A stretch of 6,650 nucleotides of DNA, taken from positions 3,634 through 10,283 of the forward strand of contig DBUL01000243.1 of the NCBI GenBank assembly GCA_002307905.1. Reading direction: 5' to 3'. The number at the start of each line of letters is the position of its first letter. Positions within the stretch are counted from its first letter, which is position 1. The translations under genes and the position numbers were made by a program. Source of the DNA: Rhizobiaceae bacterium UBA1291. GTDB taxonomy: Bacteria > Pseudomonadota > Alphaproteobacteria > Rhizobiales > Rhizobiaceae. Below, one piece after another: positions 1-5,992 of the stretch. The notes beneath the pieces are model-generated. The model was not told the DNA's origin, did no database searches, and was given only the letters and a program-made list of their open reading frames with translations.

Positions 1-477
1 ATGATCGAGACGATCAACAAGATCGTCCGCACATCGCGCCAGATGCTGCACGAGATCGGCCGCGAGCCGACGCCGGAAGAACTGGCCGAGAAGCTCGCCA
101 TGCCGCTCGAAAAGGTCCGCAAGGTCCTGAAGATCGCCAAGGAGCCGATCTCGCTCGAAACCCCGGTGGGCGACGAGGAGGATTCACATCTCGGCGATTT
201 CATCGAGGACAAGAACGCGCTTCTGCCGATCGACGCGGCCATCCAGGCGAACCTGCGCGAAACCACGACCCGCGTTCTCGCCTCGCTCACCCCGCGCGAG
301 GAACGCGTGCTGCGCATGCGCTTCGGCATCGGCATGAACACCGACCACACGCTCGAAGAGGTCGGCCAGCAGTTCTCGGTCACCCGCGAACGTATCCGCC
401 AGATCGAAGCCAAGGCGCTGCGCAAGTTGAAGCACCCGAGCCGGTCGCGCAAGCTGCGGAGCTTCCTGGATAGCTGA
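1..477 (+). CDS. rpoD: RNA polymerase primary sigma factor RpoD (sigma-70), C-terminal part
   Basis: This is the 3' end of the housekeeping sigma factor, which directs RNA polymerase to -35/-10 promoters. The first codon in the window is an internal Met ([13 protein letters not shown] is a well-known internal RpoD stretch), so the true start lies upstream and only about 158 C-terminal residues are visible. Residues 1-80 are region 3 ([10 protein letters not shown], then the linker [20 protein letters not shown]). Residues 88-158 are region 4: [14 protein letters not shown] is 4.1. [20 protein letters not shown] followed by [11 protein letters not shown] is the 4.2 helix-turn-helix that reads the -35 element. 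The ending [11 protein letters not shown] is typical of rhizobial RpoD. No terminator follows the TGA directly, so the transcript probably continues through the next small gene to the hairpin at 740-775. Identity is very secure. Confidence 0.97.
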   Translation: MIETINKIVRTSRQMLHEIGREPTPEELAEKLAMPLEKVRKVLKIAKEPISLETPVGDEEDSHLGDFIEDKNALLPIDAAIQANLRETTTRVLASLTPREERVLRMRFGIGMNTDHTLEEVGQQFSVTRERIRQIEAKALRKLKHPSRSRKLRSFLDS

Positions 478-511
478 GATGGCCCTGGTTCGTCGATTCG
501 AAGAGAAACGG

Positions 512-712
512 ATGGAACGGAACTCTCTGCACAAGGAGATTGTTGCCACCTACTCGGCATTCGGAATCGATGATAAGCGGATCGTCCAAATCGATACTTA
601 CGGTTCTGCTGATCGTGAGATCCCCGGCAAAAAGAGTCAGACGATACAATTGGACCGCGAAGGGGCTGAAAACTTGTTTCTTATATTGAAGAACGAGTTT
701 GGCTTCAGGTGA
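512..712 (+). CDS. Small conserved hypothetical protein (66 aa) trailing rpoD
   Basis: The product is a small soluble protein beginning [10 protein letters not shown] and containing [20 protein letters not shown], an [10 protein letters not shown] segment and a C-terminal FGFR. I recall similar 60-70 residue proteins in proteobacteria with the pattern LHKE...QLDTYGS..R..PGK.SQ..Q. Some are labelled methionyl-tRNA formyltransferase, which cannot be right at this size. Its function is unknown to me. An in-frame ATG at 479 (two bases after the rpoD stop) would add 11 residues ([11 protein letters not shown]), but it has no good ribosome site. The ATG at 512 has a purine-rich AAGAGA five bases upstream and gives the N-terminus I expect, so I prefer it. 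The gene is visibly AT-richer than both neighbours (codons such as ATA, TTG, GAT, AAA), suggesting separate acquisition. It has no membrane segment or signal peptide. Confidence 0.7.
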   Translation: MERNSLHKEIVATYSAFGIDDKRIVQIDTYGSADREIPGKKSQTIQLDREGAENLFLILKNEFGFR

Positions 713-739
713 ATAATCCCAATGTGATCTAACATTGAC

Positions 740-775
740 AACCCGGCCGGAGCGATCCTGCCGGGTTTTCTTTGG
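740..775 (+). terminator. Rho-independent terminator after rpoD and the small gene
   Basis: An 8-bp stem, AACCCGGC (740-747) with GCCGGGTT (760-767), is extended by GGA (749-751) pairing with TCC (756-758) across one C/T mismatch. It is capped by GCGA, a GNRA-type tetraloop. The T-rich tract GTTTTCTTT (765-773) follows at the foot of the stem. It is the only strong terminator seen downstream of rpoD, and it follows the stop of the small gene by 27 bases. It probably ends a shared rpoD-small gene transcript. Confidence 0.85.
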
Positions 776-868
776 CCGATCAGGAGCAAGGGTGCGACGA
801 TCTCGCCCTGTGTCCTTGATGCCGCCCCCTTTTGGGGACCACATCAGCCGGGACTTGAGAAGGAACTG

Positions 869-2026
869 TTGATCGGCATGGGAAAGACATGGACGAGGTG
901 TTGGGGAATGCTGCGTGGGGGGCTTGCCGCCTCCGTGCTGCTGCACCTTCTCATCGTTGCAGTGTTGTTCGTTCAAATGCCGGTTCAGAATTCCCAGCCA
1001 GAGCCGGAAGAAAGCGTGGCAGTCGAGATCGTGCCACCACCGGAGGAGGAGGAGACGTCGGAGGAGGAGGCGCCGGAACCGCAGCCGCAGCCGCAGCCGG
1101 AGGAAGAGGCTGAACTCGTGCCAGAGCCCGAGCCACCGAAAGCGGAGCAAGCAGAAGTCGCGCCTCCGCCGCCCCCACCTTCTCTGGAGAGTGTGCCGAC
1201 GCCGCCCGAGCGGCCTGTCGAGCAGCCGCCTGTCGAGGAGGCAGCCGGACGGCAGGTGCCGCCCATGCCCATGCTCCGTCCCGTGTTCGAATTCGGTGAA
1301 AAGGACAGCGGCCCGCGGGAGGATACCAGCGGCAACGCCGCCCAGGAGGCGGCCAAGGTTGGCGATGTGCCGCCCGAAGAGCCCGAGACGCCGGCTGAAG
1401 CATCCGATTCTTCGCTGCCAGAGGATGAGAACGCCGCCGAAGCCGATCAGCCGCCGGGCACGCCGCCGCCGGACGACATCGCTTTGCCACAGGTCGATAC
1501 CGGAACGCCTGGCGCCGATGCTGACGGGGAAAAACCTGCGGACCAGCCGAGCGAGACGATGGTGACCCTAGCTCCGGAGCCGCCCGCTGAAAATCCCGAG
1601 CGGCCGGCGGATACCCCGGACGCCCCCGCCACAACTGCAGCTGAGGTTGCCGAGACCGTTGTCGAACTCGACGAGGTGAAAACGCTCTATTCGACCAATA
1701 TCACCGGCGATGCAGCAGCCGTCACGGCGATGAACGACATTCCGCGCCCCGATCGGGCCGATCAGCTGTGCGTCACCGAACTGCGCGAGCAGTTGCGCAA
1801 TGGGACGCCTGCCTATTGGCCCGAACTCCTGCCGTCCTTCCGCCTCCAGGACGGCGATGTACTCGCAGTCAACAAGGCGGCTTTTCGCGCCAATGGACAG
1901 TGGTTCGACCTGCGATTCCGCTGCGAGATCAATCCGGATGCCACCCGCGTGCTGTCATTCGGCTTCGAGGTCGGCAAGCCGATCCCGAAGAGCGAGTGGA
2001 AGCGTTATGGGTTTCCGGACTTCTGA
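869..2026 (+). CDS. TonB/TolA-like envelope protein with C-terminal DUF930-type domain
   Basis: A 385-residue inner-membrane-anchored periplasmic protein of unknown function. Residues 1-18 are a short basic cytoplasmic tail. Residues 19-36 form one hydrophobic helix containing S22-x3-H26, the same Ser/His spacing as in the TonB and TolA membrane helices that contact ExbB/ExbD or TolQ/TolR. Residues 43-255 are a low-complexity spacer rich in Pro, Glu and Ala (QPQPQPE and PPPPPP runs), expected to be extended in the periplasm. Residues about 258-385 look globular and resemble DUF930, a domain I know mainly from rhizobia. Cys301 and Cys352 could form a disulphide there. The start is TTG at 869 after AGAAGGA (858-864); ATG at 878 (drops three residues) is possible. 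No exbB/exbD genes are in view. The TonB-like architecture is visible; coupling to a proton channel is inference. Confidence 0.8.
   Translation: MIGMGKTWTRCWGMLRGGLAASVLLHLLIVAVLFVQMPVQNSQPEPEESVAVEIVPPPEEEETSEEEAPEPQPQPQPEEEAELVPEPEPPKAEQAEVAPPPPPPSLESVPTPPERPVEQPPVEEAAGRQVPPMPMLRPVFEFGEKDSGPREDTSGNAAQEAAKVGDVPPEEPETPAEASDSSLPEDENAAEADQPPGTPPPDDIALPQVDTGTPGADADGEKPADQPSETMVTLAPEPPAENPERPADTPDAPATTAAEVAETVVELDEVKTLYSTNITGDAAAVTAMNDIPRPDRADQLCVTELREQLRNGTPAYWPELLPSFRLQDGDVLAVNKAAFRANGQWFDLRFRCEINPDATRVLSFGFEVGKPIPKSEWKRYGFPDF
1041..1098 (+). repeat. Trinucleotide and hexanucleotide simple repeats inside the TonB-like gene
   Basis: GGA repeats occur in two short runs at about 1041-1070 (coding Glu runs EEEE and EEE). 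They are followed by three CCGCAG units at 1079-1096 (coding Pro-Gln repeats). All units are multiples of three, so gain or loss would lengthen or shorten the periplasmic spacer without a frameshift. These are imperfect, short tracts within coding sequence, not a separate element. Confidence 0.7.
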
Positions 2027-2040
2027 GGCGCTGGACGCCT
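2026..2040. terminator. Possible bidirectional hairpin between convergent stops
   Basis: AGGCG (2026-2030) pairs with CGCCT (2036-2040) around a five-base loop. It fills almost the whole 12-bp gap between the stop codons of the TonB-like gene (+) and the M20 hydrolase gene (-). The symmetry would serve both transcripts. There is no T-run on either side and the stem is short, so termination is only a guess. Confidence 0.3.
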
Positions 2041-3187
2041 AACCCAGCATGTTGCGCACCACCCGCATGAACACCCGCGCTCCGATGGCGATCAGATCGT
2101 CGGGAAAGTCATAGTCGGGATTGTGCAAGGCCGGATGGCGCTCGCCAGATCCGAGGAAGAACATGGCAGAGGGCGCGCAGGCGCGGAAGCGGCCGAAATC
2201 TTCCGACGCCCGCATCGGCAGGTCACCCGGGTCGTGGCTGATGCCTTCAGCATCGAGCGCGCGGGCGAGGTGGGCGACAGCTTCGGGGGCGTTCTCGCAA
2301 TGCAGGAATATGTCATCGAAGGTGATCTCGAGATCGAGCTGCTCGGTCCTGGCGGCATCGCGGGCGAGTTCCTCGGCTTCGGCACAGAGTTCGGCCATCC
2401 GGTCATCGACGAGCGTGCGCAACGTCACCCAGATCTCGCCGTCGCCGGGGGCGATGCCGAAGGCGGGCGCGCCAAGCGAGGCATGGGTGACAGTCGCCAG
2501 CCGGAATCCGCGATCGGGTGGGGCGTTCGTTGAAAGCGCGGTCAGTGCGGGCATCAGCCTCGCCATGGCTGCCATCGGGGATCGGCCCGTTTCGGGCATG
2601 GAGGCGTGTGCCGTCTTGCCGGAAAGCCGGATCTTCATGCCGCGCGAGGCGCAATTGACCGGACCGTCCGTCAGGGCGACATGGCCGAGCGGCAGGCCCG
2701 GCAGGTTGTGCAGAGAAAAGGCGAAATCGGGGGTGATTTCGGCAAAGCGCGGATCGGCGATCACGGCAGCGGCGCCCGCGCCGTTCTCCTCCGCCGGCTG
2801 GAAAAGCAGCACGACGCGACCGCGCTTTGGCGCCTCGCGTGAAAGGCCCAGCCCGAGCGCCAGCAGGATGGTCGTATGCCCGTCATGGCCGCAGAGGTGG
2901 CCTTTTCCGGGTATGGCGGAGGCATAGTTCGCCCGGGTCTTTTCCTCGATCGGCAGGGCGTCGAGTTCGGAGCGGAAGAGAAGGGTGGGGCCGGGCTCGG
3001 AGCCCTCGAAGACTGCCGCTAAGCCGTGGCCGCCGAGTCCTGTCAGGACGTTGGCTGGCCTCATGGGGCCAAGAAAGGCTGCCACACGGCGCGCGGTCTC
3101 CTCTTCTTCACCGGAGATCTCCGGATGGCGGTGAAGGTCGTGACGGAAATCGATGAGATCGACCATGTCGTGATTGGTGAGGAACAT
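2039..3187 (-). CDS. M20-family amidohydrolase (HipO/IAA-amino acid hydrolase type)
   Basis: A 382-residue cytoplasmic metallohydrolase of the M20 (peptidase M20D / hippurate hydrolase-like) group. Members cleave the amide bond of N-acyl amino acids. Family landmarks in order: HRHPEISGEE (19-28), RSELDALPIEE (72-82), LCGHDGH (98-104), LLFQPAEENGAG (127-138), SLHN (158-161), the dimerisation domain start AHASMP (193-198), SEDFGRF (328-334) and HPALHNPDYDFPD (351-363). Predicted metal ligands are C99, H101, E134, H160 and H355, with E133 as catalytic base; all are present, so it should be active. No signal peptide is seen. The start is uncertain: I chose ATG at 3187, eight bases after a weak GGA; TTG 3205, ATG 3196 and ATG 3166 are in-frame alternatives. 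It lies 77 bp downstream of the LysE-type exporter gene on the same strand, suggesting co-expression. The substrate cannot be read from sequence. Confidence 0.92.
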   Translation of the reverse strand: MFLTNHDMVDLIDFRHDLHRHPEISGEEEETARRVAAFLGPMRPANVLTGLGGHGLAAVFEGSEPGPTLLFRSELDALPIEEKTRANYASAIPGKGHLCGHDGHTTILLALGLGLSREAPKRGRVVLLFQPAEENGAGAAAVIADPRFAEITPDFAFSLHNLPGLPLGHVALTDGPVNCASRGMKIRLSGKTAHASMPETGRSPMAAMARLMPALTALSTNAPPDRGFRLATVTHASLGAPAFGIAPGDGEIWVTLRTLVDDRMAELCAEAEELARDAARTEQLDLEITFDDIFLHCENAPEAVAHLARALDAEGISHDPGDLPMRASEDFGRFRACAPSAMFFLGSGERHPALHNPDYDFPDDLIAIGARVFMRVVRNMLG

Positions 3188-3264
3188 CAGACGCATCCAT
3201 TGCAAACAGCCATGTGGAACCTACACCGGTTGCGCGCAATCGCCCATCCTTGATCGATGTCCGG

Positions 3265-3870
3265 TCAGGTGTTCCACACGAGACTGACGGCGATCGTTCC
3301 CATCACCAGCGCGATCAGGCCGTCGAGCACCCGCCATGAGGCTGGGCGGGCGAAGAGCGGACGGAGATAGCGCGCGCCAAAACCGAGCGAGAAGAAGAAA
3401 AGGAAGGAGGCAGCCGTTGCTCCGAGACCGAAGGCCAGACCCTCGCCGGGGTACTGGGTCGAGATCGCCCCGAGCAAGACCACCGTGTCGAGGTAGACAT
3501 GCGGGTTGAGCCAGGTCAGTGCGAGACAGGTCAGAAGAGCGGCGGCAAGGCTCTCTTCGACCTCGCCTTCCGGCTTGAGCGCCGCATTGCCGGCCATCGC
3601 CGCGCGCAGGCTTCGAAGGCCGTAGTAGGCGAGAAAGGCCGCCCCGCCGTAACGCATAAGCGGAGGGAGCCAGGGCAGGGCGCCAATGGCCTTTCCAAGC
3701 CCGCCGACGCCGGCCGCGATCAACGCCGCGTCCGACGCTGCGCAGGTGAGGCAGATGGCAAGCACATGGCTGCGCCGTAGACCCTGACGCAGCACGAAGG
3801 CGTTCTGTGCCCCAATGGCGACGATCAGGCTCAGGCCGAGGAAGAAACCGGCGGTAGAGGCAATCAGCAT
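3265..3870 (-). CDS. LysE/ArgO family basic amino-acid exporter
   Basis: A 201-residue inner-membrane exporter of the LysE superfamily, expected to pump out excess lysine and/or arginine. Family signatures are GAQNAFVLRQG (20-30) after the first hydrophobic helix and TWLNPHVYLDT (119-129). Hydrophobic stretches lie at about 4-22, 37-57, 66-85, 107-137, 145-165 and 182-200, matching the roughly six-helix LysE layout. Its length is close to ArgO of E. coli (about 211). The start is ATG at 3870, supported by GGAG six bases upstream. The reading frame is open a further 85 residues upstream, but that part crosses the regulator gene and is not family-like. It is divergent from argP with a 92-bp shared control region, the classic regulator-exporter arrangement (argP-argO, lysG-lysE). 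Whether the cargo is lysine, arginine or both is not decidable here. Confidence 0.93.
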   Translation of the reverse strand: MLIASTAGFFLGLSLIVAIGAQNAFVLRQGLRRSHVLAICLTCAASDAALIAAGVGGLGKAIGALPWLPPLMRYGGAAFLAYYGLRSLRAAMAGNAALKPEGEVEESLAAALLTCLALTWLNPHVYLDTVVLLGAISTQYPGEGLAFGLGATAASFLFFFSLGFGARYLRPLFARPASWRVLDGLIALVMGTIAVSLVWNT

Positions 3871-3916
3871 GGCAGACTCCGTGACTGGAGGTTCCTTGAC
3901 TAGCTGGGGTCTTGAG

Positions 3917-3960
3917 ATTAGCAAAGCTAATAATTCTTTCACTGGATTAGAGATTATAAT
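3917..3960. promoter_or_regulatory. Two LysR-type boxes in the argP-lysE divergent control region
   Basis: ATTAGCAAAGCTAAT (3917-3931) is a perfect dyad with 6-bp arms and a 3-bp centre, containing the LysR T-N11-A core (T3918 to A3930). ATTAGAGATTATAAT (3946-3960) is a second 15-mer matching the first at 10 of 15 positions, again with T-N11-A (T3947 to A3959) and flanked as GATTA-N7-TAATC (3945-3961). The starts are 29 bp apart. The downstream box ends two bases before the argP start codon, so occupancy there could block argP expression while the pair activates lysE. The region is sharply AT-rich against a GC-rich background. Assignment to ArgP is inference from position and family habits. 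Confidence 0.7.
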
Positions 3961-3962
3961 CA

Positions 3963-4856
3963 ATGCTCGACTATGCACTTTTGGACGCGCTTGCCTCTGT
4001 GATCCGGTCCGGAAGTTTCGAGCGGGCCGCCCGCCAGATCGGGGTGACGCCGTCGGCAATCTCGCAGCGCATTCGACTGCTGGAGGAAAAAGTCGGCTCC
4101 GTGCTCGTTGTTCGGGGCCAGCCATGCCGGGCGACGGAGCCGGGGCTGCGGCTCGCGCGGCATGCGGAAGAGGTGACGCTTCTCGAACGCACGCTGGCCC
4201 GGGACATGGGGCAGGTGGAGATCGGCGGACGGTCGCCGACCATCCGCGTCGCCGTCAATGCCGACAGCCTTGCAACCTGGTTCGTGCCCGCCATGGCGGC
4301 GCTACCGGATTGTCTGTTCGACCTGGTGCTCGATGATCAGGAGCACAGTGCCGAATGGCTGAGGCGCGGCGAGGTGCGGGCGGCGGTTAGCGGCTCGGAC
4401 GTGCCGGTGCAGGGCTGCGACTGCCGTCCGCTCGGGCGGTTGCGCTATATCGCCACCGCCAGCCCGGATTTCATCCGCCGCTGGTTTCCAGGCGGCGTGA
4501 CCGCCGAGGCGCTGGCTTGCGCGCCTTCGCTCACCTTCAATGCCAAGGACACGCTGCAGGCGCGCTGGATCGCGGCGAATATCGGTGACGGGATCGTGCC
4601 GCCCACCCATTGGCTGCCGTCGTCGCAGGCCTTCGTCGACGCGACGATCGCTGGGCTGGGTTGGGGGCTCAATCCGGATGCCCTGGTGGCCGAGGCCCTC
4701 GCCGCGGGAAAGCTCGTGCCGCTCAAGCCAGACAGTCCCTATGATGTCCCGCTTTACTGGCATTGGAGCCGGTCTGTGGCGTCCGCGCTCCGGCCGCTCA
4801 ACCGCGCGGTGCTGGAAATTGGGCGCAGAATGCTGGTGCCGCCGGAAGCCCCTTGA
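3963..4856 (+). CDS. argP: LysR-family regulator ArgP/LysG (IciA type)
   Basis: A 297-residue LysR-type transcription factor of the ArgP/IciA/LysG branch, which activates a divergent LysE/ArgO exporter in response to basic amino acids. The N-terminal winged helix-turn-helix covers residues 4-65: SGSFERAARQIGVTPSAISQRI (16-37, quoted in parts: SGSFERAARQ, then GVTPSAISQRI), EEKVGSVLVVRG and a wing ending ATEPGLRLARHAEE. The hallmark NADSLATWFVPAM (99-111) matches the conserved start of the ArgP effector domain. PLYWHWSR lies near the C-terminus. The length is normal (about 300). The start at 3963 aligns with family N-termini (xDYxLLxAL). No strong ribosome site precedes it, only a purine-rich TAGAGA at 3948-3953, so translation may be weak. 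It shares its control region with the exporter on the other strand. Confidence 0.92.
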   Translation: MLDYALLDALASVIRSGSFERAARQIGVTPSAISQRIRLLEEKVGSVLVVRGQPCRATEPGLRLARHAEEVTLLERTLARDMGQVEIGGRSPTIRVAVNADSLATWFVPAMAALPDCLFDLVLDDQEHSAEWLRRGEVRAAVSGSDVPVQGCDCRPLGRLRYIATASPDFIRRWFPGGVTAEALACAPSLTFNAKDTLQARWIAANIGDGIVPPTHWLPSSQAFVDATIAGLGWGLNPDALVAEALAAGKLVPLKPDSPYDVPLYWHWSRSVASALRPLNRAVLEIGRRMLVPPEAP

Positions 4857-4939
4857 GATCGGGCGGCGACTGCCCATCATTGCCGAAATGCCCGGCGCGC
4901 CCTAAGTCCTTCATAGATTTCAGCAGGAGGATTTTGCCA

Positions 4940-5314
4940 ATGCCGATCCGGCAACAGATGTCTGAGGCCATTGAGGCGCTCAATCAGCGCGACTTTGCCG
5001 CGATCGAAGCGCTTTTCGATGCCGAGGCGGTGCTCGACATGCCGGATGGCAAGCGCGTGATCGGCTTCGGCTCGTTGCGGGATACCCTGTCGGCCTTTCT
5101 CCTGCGCCACGATGCCCGCTTTGCCAACGGCGTCAGCATGATCGATGAAGCTGGATTGCGGGGCGCCTTCGACGGTACGATCGACGGGCGCGACCATAGC
5201 GGCGCCGCGTCGATGGAAAAAGGAAAGCGGTTTTCACTGCCTTGCGTCCTTGTTTTCGAGAGCGAAGACGAGCATTTGACCCGGCTCAGCATCTACATGT
5301 CGACCGCACTCTGA
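4940..5314 (+). CDS. SnoaL/NTF2-like small protein
   Basis: A 124-residue soluble protein with the pattern of the NTF2-like (SnoaL / ketosteroid isomerase-like) fold. It has an N-terminal helix pair QQMSEAIEALNQRDFAAIEA, then LFDAEAVLDMPDGKRVIGF (a strand with the usual acidic dip), a central helix SLRDTLSAFLLRH, and alternating strands to the end (FDGTIDGRDHSG; KRFSLPCVLVFES; HLTRLSIYM). Such proteins may be enzymes or simply bind small hydrophobic ligands, and no specific catalytic set can be named here. The start at 4940 is set by AGGAGG (4925-4930) nine bases upstream, the strongest ribosome site in the window. The frame is open upstream into argP, but that extension is not protein-like. 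It lies 83 bp after argP on the same strand and could be read from the argP transcript. The fold call is moderate and the function unknown. Confidence 0.75.
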   Translation: MPIRQQMSEAIEALNQRDFAAIEALFDAEAVLDMPDGKRVIGFGSLRDTLSAFLLRHDARFANGVSMIDEAGLRGAFDGTIDGRDHSGAASMEKGKRFSLPCVLVFESEDEHLTRLSIYMSTAL

Positions 5315-5320
5315 TCGTCC

Positions 5321-5339
5321 AGCGCCCGGGAAAGGCGCT
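5321..5339. terminator. Possible bidirectional hairpin between convergent genes
   Basis: AGCGCC (5321-5326) and GGCGCT (5334-5339) form a perfect 6-bp stem around a 7-base loop in the 23-bp gap between the NTF2-like gene (+) and the UPF0303 gene (-). The right arm overlaps the UPF0303 stop codon (5338-5340). No T-run follows on either strand, so it is a weak or factor-dependent terminator at best. Confidence 0.4.
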
Positions 5340-5811
5340 ATTCGTCCGCCAGATAGTCCTCGAGCACGCGGATGATCATCCCATGGTCGTCCTCGGAGGC
5401 GAGGCCCGAGACGGTAATGGCCGCAACGACGCCGGTACCGGTGACACGCACCGGAAAGCTGCCGCCGTGGCTCGCATAGTCGATTGGATCCAGGCCGAGC
5501 TCTACGCAGATTTCTCTGCCCTTCAGCCGGTAATTCTCGCCGACCCGCATGGACGACTTGTGGAAGCGCAGCGTGACATTGCTCTTGCGGCGCGCCCATT
5601 CGTCGTTGTCCGGCGTGGAGCCGGGCAGGGCGGCGTGAAAGAGCACGCGATCGGCGGTGCGGATATTGATCACCACCGGCAGATCACCGGAACGCGCGGC
5701 GCGCATCAGGTGCTCGCCGATCTCGATCGCGGTAATTTCGTCGAAAGCTCTGAACACCAGGGCGTCTTCCTGGCCTGCCAACGTGTCGAGCAGGTTTCGA
5801 TCGTTCGTCAT
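5338..5811 (-). CDS. UPF0303 family protein (heme-binding/degrading-like domain)
   Basis: A 157-residue cytoplasmic protein of the UPF0303 family, often labelled a heme-degrading domain-containing protein because of its GlcG/HbpS-like fold. Its biochemical role in bacteria is not firmly known to me. Signatures are VFRAFDEITAIEIGEHL (19-35), PVVINIR (45-51), LFHAALPGSTPDNDEWARRK (57-76), VTLRFHKSSM (79-88) and HGGSFPVRVTGTGVVAAITV (115-134) followed by SGLASEDDHGMI (135-146). The length is close to the family's usual 155-170. I chose ATG at 5811, with GAGGAT upstream. An in-frame ATG at 5826 would add five residues (MRIRN), but it has its GAGG directly abutting the start codon. It is divergent from the YjbQ gene with 181 bp between them, and convergent with the NTF2-like gene. 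No partner gene for heme metabolism is nearby. Confidence 0.88.
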   Translation of the reverse strand: MTNDRNLLDTLAGQEDALVFRAFDEITAIEIGEHLMRAARSGDLPVVINIRTADRVLFHAALPGSTPDNDEWARRKSNVTLRFHKSSMRVGENYRLKGREICVELGLDPIDYASHGGSFPVRVTGTGVVAAITVSGLASEDDHGMIIRVLEDYLADE

Positions 5812-5934
5812 GTTCCTGATCCTCATCCTCGGTGCAACACAGCAAGTTTAGCGCCTGGCGTTCGCCGCGAAAAGGCCGCGCCGACGTTATGCAGGGGCAG
5901 CGGATAGGCGCGAGGCGATGTGGAAGGCACCTGA

Positions 5935-5963
5935 CTTGACGTTCGCCGGGTGCGGGCCATATT
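5935..5963 (+). promoter_or_regulatory. Sigma-70 promoter for the yjbQ-like gene
   Basis: CTTGAC (5935-5940), a 17-base spacer and CATATT (5958-5963) match the rhizobial housekeeping consensus CTTGAC-N17-CTATAT closely. Transcription would begin near 5970, giving a 5' leader of about 20-25 bases before the ATG at 5993. The rest of the 181-bp gap (5812-5934) should also hold the divergent UPF0303 promoter. I could not find a convincing one on that strand. Confidence 0.7.
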
Positions 5964-5992
5964 CCGCCTTACGCCAAAGGTGAAAGCAGACG

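Noticed and set aside
735..740. TTGACA resembling a -35 element
   Set aside because: No -10 at 16-18 bases downstream (the sequence there is GC-rich), and it abuts the terminator stem.
826..837. CCCC-TTTT-GGGG mini-hairpin upstream of the TonB-like gene
   Set aside because: Only a 4-bp stem with no T-run after it; too small to call a terminator or operator.
380..1150. Long minus-strand reading frame across the rpoD end, terminator and TonB-like gene
   Set aside because: It is antisense to well-supported genes, runs through a strong terminator, and has low-complexity Leu/Arg-rich composition mirroring GC-rich repeats.
951..1634. Minus-strand frame opposite the Pro/Glu-rich region
   Set aside because: A Pro/Ala/Arg-rich shadow of the low-complexity spacer with no domain, opposite a coding gene with a good start site.
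2121..2927. 268-codon plus-strand frame opposite the M20 hydrolase
   Set aside because: The minus strand carries every M20 catalytic motif; the plus frame is Ser/Ala/Arg-rich with no recognisable domain.
3871..4125. N-terminal extension of the LysE frame
   Set aside because: It crosses the control region and the argP gene antisense, is not family-like, and ATG 3870 has a proper ribosome site and normal family length.
4861..4875. GGGC...GCCC hairpin after argP
   Set aside because: Short 4-bp stem with no T-run; not enough for a terminator, so argP may read into the NTF2-like gene.
4302..4880. Minus-strand frame opposite argP
   Set aside because: Antisense to a clear LysR gene; Arg/Pro/His-rich shadow composition with no domain.
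5242..5907. 221-codon plus-strand frame opposite UPF0303
   Set aside because: The opposite strand has the conserved UPF0303 motifs; this frame begins inside the NTF2-like gene and crosses two gene ends.
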